From Viola odorata (lineage: Eukaryota; Streptophyta; Magnoliopsida; Malpighiales; Violaceae): a stretch of DNA of 64,000 nucleotides. Numbering within the stretch: the stretch's first letter is position 1; each line of letters starts with the position of its first letter. Both the position numbers and the translations under genes were made by a program. A model generated the notes under the pieces. It saw nothing but the letters and a program-made list of their open reading frames with translations, did not search any database and was not told the DNA's origin. Shown one piece after another: positions 44,428 through 56,150 of this stretch. The stretch covers positions 52,658,377-52,722,376 of the forward strand of contig OY829541.1 in the NCBI GenBank assembly GCA_963691705.1, given 5' to 3'.

Positions 44428-47402
44428 CTACTGCAACGTAGGCTGTGGAGTGTGTGATATCACCAGATATGCTGTGCTGTATACATGCAGGGAACAATGC
44501 GGAGCACCTTCTTGACTTTCATGCCCCTTCAACGTCGAACAGCCACGGGCGATTTCCCCTCCACAAAACACTCCTGCCGATGGAGCACCAGGAAAATTAT
44601 CCAAGATTGGGGAGCTATCAACATTTTTGCCCCCAAAAAATGACTCACCACGGCCGCAACAGGAAAATATAAAACTTCCAATGAATTCCTTATGAGCAAT
44701 GTTGGTAGCAGTATCCCTAGAGTGAAGGCAATGTTTTGAGCTCCAATCTAGATTCAAGTTTCTAAGCTTCGTCGAGACATTACTGCATGAAGATAAAGCA
44801 ATCCTAGGATCTGAGTGGTAGAATTGGAAATAATCACCAGTTCTAATGCCGACACCATCAGCAAAGAGATACTCGTCATCTCCACTATTAAACAGCAATT
44901 CAAATAAATTAGACTCCAAGCCCTTGAATTGTATCAATGTATATGCAGATAAAACAAATGGTATTACTTGCACTGCAGGTTGCAAACATGAGGCCAAATA
45001 AAAAGAAGCAAATTAGTGTCGCATCTTACCCTGTAACTCCATGGATATCCAAATATGTCATCAATTTTGGCTTTTCCATACCAATAGCGCATTTTCTCCG
45101 TTTTGTAATTCCGATGTATAAATCAGGGCATCCAACACGATCACCCAGCTGCCACACATGCATATACTTTAGAGAAAGAACGTGAAGAGAAAGTAGCAAA
45201 AGTAACATTTCTGAAAATATCAGCATGCCTCATTGTTGATGTCATTTAGAATCCTTTGCCCATCAAGAATATCCCGTACTCCTTCTCTTCTAGCTGTAAG
45301 CCATGTAGTATGGTCAGCTCTCTGTCTGACAGAAACTGCTTTGTACTGTGGACCAATTGCAGAAACACCATTTGACAATACCGCATGGAATTGTAATTCC
45401 CCTGTGCCTGCTAATTACACAACCAGTTCGGGTATATTACAACATAGACTAAATGAAATGATATTTTTTAGACCAAAAAGAACAAAGTAGGAAATAAAGA
45501 AGAAGAAAAATACCATGAGGTTTGACCCTATCCCTTGCAAATACAAGAGCAACTGCATCGGAAAAATATTTTCTACTCCCACATACATTTCTTGACTCTG
45601 TCGCACTTCTGTATAAAAATCGGGTTCTCTCATCACCTACAATGATAGTTTCCCTTGACAAGGCACAATCTGCCACATACAACACATTATCAACTTCAAC
45701 TAGTAGTAACATATAGTAAAAGCTTCTGAAAATACACAATTCTTGAGTTGTGCATGAAGGCTTCAGCACATAATAGACTTTACAGCAACATAACTGAGTG
45801 AATTGAGTATGACCACAAAGAAGAAGCTAACACGTGTCGCATGAGAGAGTCTAAAACACAACTAAAAGAAGAACATAAAAAACAAGACGCGAGGGATCTA
45901 CTTTTCATCAGAATACCACAAAACAAACCCACAGTATGAAGTGTCTCCACAAGCAGATAACTACACTTCAAGAAAAAGAATAAATGATAAATGTAAAAAA
46001 TGTGTACTTTTTCATGTTCTATATGGAGATTTCATCAAGGTCTTATAGGCACATGAACAGCACAATACAATACTATTGGTTGTAAACTCATGGAGTCCTA
46101 GACACAATTTTGCATCATGTCTGCCAAGTAATAAGCCAACAAATGGACCAAAAATAAAACAAAACTCACCTAGTTTTTCAAGTACAGGTTTCTGATCAAC
46201 ATTTGCCTCCTAGCACAGCACCACATCACATATTAACAACAATCTCACTTAACGTCAAAAGAAAAGAAAAGAAGAGAAAAAACCATACTCCCACTTATGG
46301 GAGCACAAAGAAGCATGAATGAGGATCAGAACATTAACTTACTCCAAACATTATAATCCCAATTGGTGAAGTATGACCTGAAGCAGAAGCTGCATAATTC
46401 CTAATATCCATCACAAAGTCATCAACCATCACAGCTTCAGGCATCTGAAATGAAGATGATCCATTTTCCAATTCCTCGTATATTTCCTCTATGCACTTAA
46501 TATAAAGGCAGAGAAAGAAAAAAAGTTGATTGATTGATCATGATAACAATTACCTCTCTCAATCTTAAAAGCGGGATAACATCAACTTTCAAACCGGGTA
46601 CATATCCTACAGTCAAAACAATACCAGAATTTGCATCTATTTGTGGTTCTTCAACATGGGAATCATCACTACATTCTTCTTCTTGCATAACCTAACCAAA
46701 CATAAAAATAGATTATTACACTCTCATCATCCGGTCAAGACACTAAATAGAACGCACATTTTACCTCTCTGAACTCCTCGGTACTACAATCCCTTCCCAT
46801 GATTCCACTAGTAGAAGTAAAAATAATTGGAGTCCTTGAACCCAGTTTTTTGGCCAACTGTCGACATAAATATCGAAAGAACAATCACTAAAATAAAATT
46901 CCTCCTTCGTTTTTGTATAACTAACACAACCAAATTATAGCATACCAGACGAAGCATTTTAGACTCAAATCCACCACCAAGCACACATGAAATGGCGAAA
47001 TGTGGACGAATGGGCTCTGATAATACTTTGTTTAGAACCTCCTCTAACGCAACCTGTGCACCAAAACAAATCTGAAACTTATGATTGAATGAAACAAGAA
47101 GAAACTAAACGAGGTGAGGTGTTTTAGGGATACACACGCACGTGTGGAGGGGAGGCGAGAGAGAGAGCGGACGAGATTTTAGGCCTGGAGAGGATTCGGT
47201 TGCAGATTTGGCTCCATGATTTGCTGACGCAAGCAGCTGACGCGAAAGAGGAGGCGGGAAGCCTCGCGAGTATGTTCTGAATAAGGTCTTCGGTTACTGA
47301 AGCAAAGGTCGCCATCGAAAGTCCCCGAGCTCTGGTTCTAGTTTTCTTCCTGTCTGAAGATTGTGATGATGAATATGAAGATGAAGACGACGGTTGCTTC
47401 AT
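44428..47402 (-). CDS. F-box/FIST-domain protein, copy A (intact), 10 exons
   Basis: Minus-strand exons are 47402-47142, 47053-46946, 46857-46765, 46691-46554, 46444-46343, 46209-46170, 45669-45514, 45410-45229, 45148-45030 and 44884-44428 (1656 nt, 551 aa). The N-terminus has an F-box (DLIQNILARLPASSFASAAC, about residues 38-80), so the protein is probably an SCF ubiquitin-ligase adaptor. The rest is FIST_N/FIST_C, like the FBXO22 group, with SDAVALVFARDR and GIRTGDYFQFY motifs and a terminal CCGRGESFFGG block. The substrate is unknown. The donor of exon 8 reads GC (at 45228-45227), not GT; the paralogous copy B has GT there. It is the only clearly functional copy of three in tandem. Confidence 0.88.
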
Positions 47403-47756
47403 TGAAAATGCGGAAGAGAGTTCTGGCTTCCTTTCTGGTTTTCTCCAGGAGCTCCCTTCTTTTTTTCTCTATTTACAAGGGAAGTTAATTCACCGAGGAG
47501 GGGCGCCAAGCCCAAAAGTAAATGGTGTGTAAAGCCCATTAGCTTTCTGGTTTATTTCTTTTCAACTTTTTTTATTCAACCTTAATTAAACTGGAGCTTT
47601 CAGATATTCACAAATATTTCCATCCGTACGAAAGATTACTCATCAGCTGAAGTATTTATATTATAAATTATTATCCGGAGGAGTTTGGTTAATGACATAA
47701 TATTATCGGAGTGAGCTATTTATGCTAATCTCAATCATCTTTGCTGCGTGCAAAGA
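47403..47756. other. Intergenic
   Basis: Promoter side of FIST copy A. No feature was recognised. Confidence 0.4.
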
Positions 47757-50700
47757 ATAACTCGCCACAGCTGCAACAGGAAACTATCAAACATCCTACG
47801 AGTTCCTTATAAACAACATTTGTAGTGAAGGCAATTTCTTTAGCTCCAATCTATATTCAAGTCTCTAAGCTTCATAGAGACATTACTATATGAAGATATA
47901 GCAGTCCCAATATCTGAGAGAGAGAATTGGAAAAAATCACCAGTTCTGATGCCGACACCATCAGCAAAGAGATACTCTTCATCTCCAGTATTAAACAGCA
48001 ATTCAAATAAATAAGACCCCAATCCCTCAAAATCATGTTAGGGTTATTTCCAATCCACAATCAATTTGCGCAGCAAACAATCTTATCCCAAGAATCAATA
48101 ACCCCTAACTATCAAACCAATCAAAAGCAATCAAGAAAAGAACACAAAGATTTTTAACGTGGAAACCTCATCAGGTAAAAAACCACGGGACCAAGCCAGT
48201 CAATCCACTATATGATGATCAATGTGTACAACCAAGCAAAATCCCTATCTCAACTATAGGAATAATCTGAAATACACCACTATCACCAATAGTACCAATC
48301 AAACAATCCAATCAATCAATCAATCCGAGAAAAACAAGAGATATGAGAATAGAGAACCAAAACCAGATTGCCACTGCTTCAATCGGGACAGGATTTCTAC
48401 CGCACCAGACAACTTCTCACCGATCCAACCGTTCAGATTGAAGAAACAGAAGTCTTGCACCTGCTGTCCAAATTTCACCCCGATCCAACGGTGAACGAAG
48501 TCACTGCGACGATTCTCCCGCAGCTGCACAGAGTTTAGCGAAATCTGTTTTCTCTCTTCTCTCTCACAGGATGCTCAACAGCAACCCTCCTCTTGCAATC
48601 TCTTAGGATGCTCAACAGCAACCCTAACACAATCTCTCAGGATGCTCAACAGCAACCCTTTCACAATCTCTCTCAGTTGCTATTCGTTGCAACTGATTTT
48701 ACAATCTTTCTCAACTCAATCTCACATCTAGATTGAGGAGACCATGCTAGAAAAATCTCCCCCTCACATTTTTCTCTCTCTCTGTTTTTTTTCTCCTTCC
48801 CTCAACCTGAGCCACCATAATATATATTAGTGGGCAACCTAATTAATTAGGTTACACAATCCTATTCCAAATCAGACTCCAATCTTTTCTTTTCTTTTTC
48901 TTTTTCTAATCAGACTTCTAATCAAACTAGAACAAACAATTACATGTGAACCCACTTGGGATAGGCCCACAACAATCTCCTTCAGCCAATATGAGCTGGA
49001 CTCCAACAAATCATGTCGGTGTATTTGCAGATGGAACAAATTGGATTTATACGGTACTATTTTTACAGCAAACACCCTGCAGGGAAGCAAGAGGCCAAAT
49101 AACAAATAAAGCAAATGCTGCATCTTACCCTGTAACTCCATGGAAAGCCAAAGATGTCATCAAATTTGGCTTGTCCATACCAATGGAGCATTTTCTCCGT
49201 TTTGTAACTCCAATGTATAAAGCAGGACGTCCAACACGGACAACCAGCTGCCACGCATGCATGCTTTAGAGAAAGAACGAGGCATGTAGCCAAAGTAACG
49301 TTTCCAAAAATATTAGCATACCTCATTGTTGATGTCATTTAGCATCCTTTGGCCATCAAGAATGTCTGGTTGCCCTTCTCTTCTAGCTGTGAGGCATGTA
49401 GTATGATCGCCAATCTATCTAACAGAAACTGCTTTGTACCGTGGACCTATTGCAGAAACACCACTTGACAATGCCTCATGGAATTGAATTTCCCAGTGCC
49501 TGCTAATTAACACAACCAGTAGGGGATTATTATATCATGGACTAAATGAAACGATATTTTTTAGACCAAAAAGAACAAAGTAAGAAATACAGAAGAAAAG
49601 TAGCATGAGGTTTGCCCCTATCCTTTGCTAATACAAGAGCAACTGCATCGGAAAAATATTTTCTACTCCCACATACATTTCTTGACTCTGTCCCACATCT
49701 GTATGAAAATCGGGTTTTCGCATCACCTACAGCGATAGTTTCCCCTGACAAGGCACAATCTGCCACATGCAACATATTATCAACTTCAACTAAGAGTAAC
49801 ATGTCATAAAAGCTTCTGAAAATACATGAGCACATAATAGACTTTGCAGCTACATAACCGAATGGATGAATCTGACCCCCATAGAAAAAGCTAACATGTA
49901 TCCTGATTTAGCGAGTCTAAAAGGCGACTGAAAGCAGAACAAATAACAAGATGCAAAGGATTTACTTTCATCAGAATACCACACACACACAAAAAACACA
50001 GTATGAACTGTCTGCGCAAGCAGATAACTACATTCCAGGAAAAATAATATATGATAAATGTAAAAAAATGCATCCTTTTCTGTGGAGATTCATCATGGTA
50101 TTATAGGAACACGAACAACACAACACAATACTATTAGGAGTCCTAGACACAAATTTATATCATGGTTGCCAAGTAATAAGCCAACAAATGAAGACTAATC
50201 AAACAATAAAATGAAAGCTCCTTTCATGGACAAAAAAAAATAAAACAAAACTCACCTAGTTTTTCAAGTACAGGTTTTTGATCAACATCCACATCCTAGT
50301 GCAGCACCACATGCACAAGTTCACAACAATCTCACTTAAGTGCCAAAAAACACCATAATCCCACTTAAAGTAGCTCAAAGATATATGCATGAACAAGCGC
50401 CAGAATGTTAACTTACTCCATGCATTACAATCCCAATTGGTCAGGCATCTAATGACAACACATTAAAATAGAGCCAAACAATATCACTTTAATTACTCAA
50501 TTTAAATTAAAATAAAGTCATACAATCCATCTTCCAATTCCTCATATATTTCCTCAATGCATCTAGTATGCACACAGATTAAAAACAAGTAGATAGATCG
50601 TTCATAATATCAGTTACCACTCTCAGTCTTAAAAGTGGGATAGCATCAACTTTCAACCGGGGTACATACCCAACGGTCAAAGCAATGCCAAAATTTGCAC

Positions 50701-50765
50701 TTATTCCTGGTGCTTCAACAAGGCTGTCATCACTAAATTCTCCTCCCCAAAAAACCTAACCATAG
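47757..50765 (-). pseudogene. F-box/FIST copy B, decayed tandem duplicate
   Basis: Blocks collinear with copy A exons 4 to 10, introns included, are readable on the minus strand. They lie near 50760-50610 (exon 4), 50310-50250 (exon 6), 49765-49600 (exon 7), 49505-49322 (exon 8), 49260-49130 (exon 9) and 48005-47757 (part of exon 10). The F-box exons 1-3 are absent, exon 5 is almost gone, exon 10 is truncated and carries a small deletion, and indels break the frames. Shared introns mean DNA-level duplication, not retroposition. Copy B is closer to A than to C, so the A/B duplication is the younger one. A solo LTR interrupts its exon 9-10 intron. Confidence 0.88.
48036..49008 (-). mobile_element. 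Solo LTR, probably Ty1/copia-type
   Basis: The minus-strand reading begins TGTTGGAGTCC and ends ACCCTAACA, with AATCA duplicated on both sides (48031-48035 and 49009-49013). There is no internal coding region, so this is one LTR left by recombination. It contains three ~36-bp direct repeats with GGATGCTCAACAGCAACCCT (about 48567-48660) and a GTGGAAACC/AAAACCACGGG block often seen in plant copia LTRs. The class call is inference. Confidence 0.85.
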
Positions 50766-51541
50766 CAAACGGATCATTTTAATCTCACCATCCGGTCAAG
50801 ACACTAACAGAATGAACATGGTACCTCGTTAATAACAAAATAAAAAGTTGAAAATCTATGTTAAAATTAAGTTCTGATTTACGAAGGAAGGAAAAGATAA
50901 GGGTCTGCTGTAACTTTTCAAGGGAAACTAATAAATTGAGAAGGGTCAAAGCCCAAATGGTGAAGAAAGCCCATCAGCTTCAATTTCTAACCTTTTCTTT
51001 TTTACATAAAAAGGCATTTTCAAGATATCGTAGCCATGTAGTCATTTTAAATTAAAAACCATAATCTAGTGGTTTTTTATCAGTGATTTTGTTCATCCTA
51101 ATTGATTTTTAAGGTCGAAGGAAAACTATATTATCATCATAAAGGCTAAAAAATACTAGAATGAGAACAATCTTTTTCGTACAAACAGTAAATATGAAGC
51201 TATTCAAATAAAAAGTTTATGAAACATAAATTATATAACGAAACTGAAACACAACAAATATTATTGTTATCCTCATACATATAACATAATGGAGATAAAA
51301 ATTACTGAAATCTTAGAATTCCAAGCTTAGAATTCCCTAAGGCAGACTAATAGAGGAACTGCACCATGGAGTTTCCACAGAACAGTAGACCACAGCAGAA
51401 GTAATCATGCATTAACATCTCTCACTCTCATGGTGGTAAAAGAAAATTCTTTTACCATTTATGGAATTGACATAAAGTCAGCTGATATAGCTTTATTAGC
51501 TAAAACCATAAAAAAGAAACAACTCAACAAGATGAACATTG
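50766..51541. other. Intergenic between FIST copies B and C
   Basis: AT-rich; nothing recognised apart from short chance frames. Confidence 0.4.
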
Positions 51542-52929
51542 TTATGCAGCAGTAGCATATGACATAGCCAAGTAAACTGTGCTACGAACATGCACGCAGC
51601 AACGAGGCTCGTCTTCTTCTTCATATCCTCCTCCTCCTTCTCCTTGTTCTTCTTCGTCACCTTCGTCGTCGCTTGTGAACTTTACGCACCCTCTTCCAAT
51701 TTCTGCTTTACAAAACATACCTGCGAGCGGGACTCCAGGAAAGTTCTTGCAGAAAGGGGAGCTGTCAACATTGGGGCGTCCAAAGAACGGTTCACCCCGC
51801 AGGTGGCAGGAGAAGATTAATCCTCCAAACACTTCGTTCTCGTTATCATTACCATCACAGTTTGCTCTTTCCAGGTGGAAAAAAAAAAGCACAGAGACAA
51901 AAGACAATAATATTAGCAGTTCCATTATTCAGTAAATTTTTAACTCAAGTGCTCTACTCCAGCATAACATTATAACAGTAGATATTCGTGCTTTTGTAGC
52001 CAATGAAAGAAAATAAGAGAGTAAATAGACAGAAAACTGGTCCTTACCCAACAACCTCATAGAAAGCCAATGATGCTGATCTGAAGTGCGCCGGGGCATT
52101 AGGGAACTGACTTTCTTTCGTCACTCCAATGTATATATCAGGTTTTTCTTCTCCATCATTAAACTGCAAATGAGGGGAGAAAAAGAACTCAAAAACGAAA
52201 GAAAAAGAATGGCCATGCTTGACAAGAACTGGATAAACATTTTTCTATTATATTGCTCAATGCAATGCTTCTTCAGTTTTTTTAGCCAACAGTACTAAAT
52301 TGGTAGAAACTGTCTTTTTGTTAGTGCATGAATACTGAAATTGGTGTGCTGGTTTTTTTTTTTTTTTGTTATTGTATTTGCTGTTATCTACTACGTCGTC
52401 CAGAGGATCTCATTTCATCAAAATTAACACACATGGTCATGAATGTCTTGTAGAAGCTCTGCTCCAGCAAGAATATCATCCGGTCCTTCCATCTTGGCAG
52501 TAAGCCATGAAGAGTTTGCACCCTGAGTTACAACACCCATCGCCTTGAGTTGGGGACCGAAGGGCATTACTCCTGCGGATAATGCAACATGGAATTGAGT
52601 TTCTCCAACGCCTGCTCAACCAAGAATCCGGACACAAGTCAAAAAAAGGTGAAGTGGACAATTGATACATCAGTAACATTTTTAGCATGAAATATGTAGT
52701 GGCAACTCAGACATCCAGCATTCCCACGCAGCATATTTGTCAAGAAAAAATAAGTAATCGACGTATATTGGCTTCAATTCTAAAACTGCAAAATACCATG
52801 AGGCTTGTTTCTATCCCTTGCAAATACAAGAGCAACAGCATCAAGAAAGAACACATTAGCTAGTCTCCTTTGATAACTAGCCCCTCTTCCACACAAAAAG
52901 CGGCCAACTTGGATCTCCCACTGCGTTTC

Positions 52930-53909
52930 ATAACGGAATTATTTGGAGTTATTTCTATTTTTCAAAATTTTCCATCTGGAGATATTTTCTGAATTATTTC
53001 TGTTTTTTAAAATTCGTATTCACAACTACAGTACGTTTTCTATTTTCCAGCTTTCATTTTCCAACCTTAAAAAACTCGAAATCGCATTCACCTAACAACT
53101 ATTTCTTATTTTTTTAAGAAAAAAAACTACTACTATTGTTAAATCAATTTTATTTTAATTAAAAAACAATGCTAATGTTATTTTTTTGTTAAGATTAATA
53201 AACTAAATAGTAGTCAATTTTAAATTTATTAAAGATCAAATATAAGTATGGTAAACGTATTCATGTTTAAATTCAAAAGTACAAACCATTTAGAAGTTGT
53301 TTAATTTTTGGAAAATTTTCCAAAAATTGGAAATATTTCTAAAATATGTTTCACAATAATTTTTTCCCAAATGGAAAATTTTCCAGTTCTTCAATTACTA
53401 TTCAGTTTTGGAAATAATTTCAGAATTAACACTACAAATACTTAAACTTTTGGAAACACCATATTTCATGTTTTTCAATTTTTCCTTTACTTTATTTCCA
53501 AAGTGGAGTCTACAGGGCAACTTTACTCTCTCTCATTTTTTTTTAATTTTTCTTTCATGCAAAAATTCAATCTTCTTACTTAATGCTTTGAACAAAATAA
53601 ATTAAAAGTTATAAAAACATAATCTTCATCTCAAGATTAGTAATTATATATCCACTTTTCTTATTTTTTTAATATTTTATAAATGGATTTTAAACTAATT
53701 TAAAATCAATTTATAAGTTTTTTCATTTCCACCTAAAACACTCCCTTCAAACTAATATTTAAAAAATGGGCATCGTGACGTAGCGGGATGGGATTGGTTT
53801 TCAAATGGAAAATTTTGGAATTAATTCCATTTGAAGAAAAATATTACTGTGCAACAGATTTTGGAAATATTTTGAGGAAAAAATTTCAAAAAATTAAACG
53901 GCACCTTAC
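52930..53909. mobile_element. ~980-bp insertion in FIST copy C exon 7
   Basis: CGTTTC is present on both sides (52924-52929 and 53910-53915), and removing the segment joins the exon in frame. The insert is AT-rich with many TTTCCAAAATT-like and inverse GGAAAATTTTGG motifs, so it can fold back, but clear terminal inverted repeats were not resolved. Class is unknown, perhaps a non-autonomous DNA transposon. Confidence 0.65.
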
Positions 53910-54535
53910 CGTTTCCTCTGGTATGGCATAATGTGCGAGTTAAGATTTTCAAATTATATAAGCAAGAGTTCCCAAAATGAACCTCAATGCACGAGAAATA
54001 CATCATATATATGTCCACATGCTCATACTACGCATAAAAATGCACAGTGGACGATCAAAGAAGAAAACAGAAGAGCTTATTGAATAACATCAAAATTGAG
54101 AGGATAGAACGTTGAATGTTTTTCTTTGATATTCAATAATACAGGCCCGAAAAGCACCTCTTTATAGAATAGAGAAAAAACAATAGAGAAGAACAGTCAT
54201 AGTGTGACACATACCCATCATTGCAAGAACAGGTTTTATGTCAATGTTTTGATCCGATGCAATCAACAACAAAAGAAATTAGTCAATACAAAAAAAGATT
54301 GATGTGACTTGGAAAGAAAACAATTGTATACACTTAAATTCAAAAGGAAACAATCAAAAGCCTATGAAGAAGAACAAACTTACTCCAAACAATATGATTG
54401 CTGCAGGGGCAGCATAATCAGATACTGATGCTGTATAACGTTTGATATCGTTTACAAATCTAGGAGCCAAGGAAACATGTGGTGCCTGACAGTTGCAAAA
54501 TATACTGTAAGTTGGCTGTAGTTACACATGCCAAA

Positions 54536-54551
54536 GGGGGGGGGGGGGGGG
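54536..54551. repeat. Poly-G tract (G16)
   Basis: Sixteen consecutive G in intron 4 of FIST copy C, rare in such AT-rich DNA. Confidence 0.9.
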
Positions 54552-55686
54552 AAAGCTGAAAAATGATCATATAAACAGGTTATATATGATACAGAACTTT
54601 GTGTTTCCAGAAGTAAATGATCATCAATCTCTTAACTCCCTCTATTCTCAGTCTGATAATAACTTTCTTGCGAATTCCATTAATGAACAATAGTCTTTAC
54701 AAATAGGGAAACCAACTTAAATACCTGCGCAGGTCGTAGCAGCGGGACGGTGCCGACCTTGAATCCAGGGACAAAACCAACCACCAAAACAATTCCTCGA
54801 TTGACACGGTCTTCGAGGTTACCATCTTCCCACTTGACCTACAATTAGATTAAAGATGACAAGATTAGGCGCAATATCCACCAAAGTTTTGAATTTGCTC
54901 AAATATGTAAATGAAATGAACATGAAAACACACAAACCTCCTTTAGTTTGCTGCTGACCGCATCAGCACCAATTATACCACTAGCAACATTAGTAATGAT
55001 CGGCACCCTCTTGCCAAACTTTTTAGTGAGCTACATCATAGGCAATTGTAAACGAAAGTTAAAATTTGAAAGAGAGGAACGGAAATTTACAGGCTAATCA
55101 AACAGGCGCATCGATATTATCGAAAAGCTGCATCCTGAAGTGGAAACAGAATTAACACTCACAAGGTGGTGTGTCCAGTCCAAGCTGAAATGCTTTCCAA
55201 TGCAGGCAATCACAAAGTGAGGGCGAATAGGCTCGGAAAGGACCTTGTCAATAACCTCCTTCACAGCAACCTACTCATCAAAACAGCAATAAGAAACCAC
55301 TGAATCCTATAGATATTTTAGTTCACTTCATGGTATAAAAGGAAACAGAACAGGACAAGAGAAAAAAATATATTGAAACTTTCAAATGTACTTGAATTTT
55401 TACAGCAGGAAAAACAAAAAAAAAACATTCATGGATTGAGCAGAAGAAGAATAATTTGGAAGATTCAAAGTGGTATACTGACTTGGAGAGAAGGGTTGAC
55501 GGAGAGGGCGGAAGCAAGTTTGGGTCTTGACAGGATATGAGAGCAGACTTTGTTCAAGGTTTTGCTGACGCAGGCAGCAGAGGCGAAGGACAAAGCAGGT
55601 AGCTTTGAGAAGATTCGGAGCATGATATCTTCATTGACTGAAGAGAACTCAGTTCCCATTTTCGTCTTCAATTGCTTGCCCTCCAT

Positions 55687-56150
55687 TGTTTGAGATGAGT
55701 TGTTTGCTGGTTTGAGTTTTTAACAAGAGAGAGAGCCCAGCAATGTTTTTGAATGGAAAGAAATGGAAACTTTCTAATGGAGGATCCTGATGGTTGAATT
55801 CTCTGCTGGACATGGTGTGATTTGGATTTTCTAGATTTATGAAAGTTTGGTGTTTTGTGTCACCAACTATTGGTATGGTTGGATTTTTTGGGTTTTTGCT
55901 TCTTCATCAACCGGATTCTTATCTCAGACGTGAGAAATCCATAACTCATTACATTTGTCAAAGGAGATGAACATATTTGGAAACCTGCCGTTTCAGTTTC
56001 ATATCTGCAAATCATCACCCAAGTAAAGGTTAACAAATGTCACGTGCCCACGGCGTGTCATACAACAAAAGCTTCCTGCATCCTTATGATTTTACATTTT
56101 CTTTATTTTTTATTTTCTTCAAAATTGTCACGTTTTTTATTTTAGTACTA
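55687..56150. other. Upstream region of FIST copy C
   Basis: No gene was recognised; the AT content rises sharply towards the tandem repeat. Confidence 0.4.

Larger units (their letters stand above)
51542..55686 (-). pseudogene. F-box/FIST copy C, interrupted in exon 7
   Basis: Minus-strand exons are 55686-55483 (F-box, DIMLRIFSKLPALSFASAAC), 55270-55163, 55030-54938, 54838-54725, 54485-54384, 54254-54215, 53932-53910 plus 52929-52797 (exon 7, split), 52611-52433, 52163-52048 and 51866-51542. Except exon 7, each is open, and lengths match copy A closely (exon 6 is 40 nt in both). An insertion of about 980 bp (52930-53909) sits in exon 7. The acceptors before exons 6 and 7 read CG and AC instead of AG. 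The last exon starts later than in A, losing about 65 residues, and ends in a GDEEEQGEGGGGYEEEDE acidic run. It may be recently dead; a spliced product seems unlikely but cannot be ruled out. Confidence 0.8.

Noticed and set aside
53910..53945. U12-type (AT-AC) intron in FIST copy C
   Set aside because: A branch-like TCTTAAC and an AC end lie before exon 7, but the donor GTATGTG is not U12-like and copy A has a normal GT..AG intron there.
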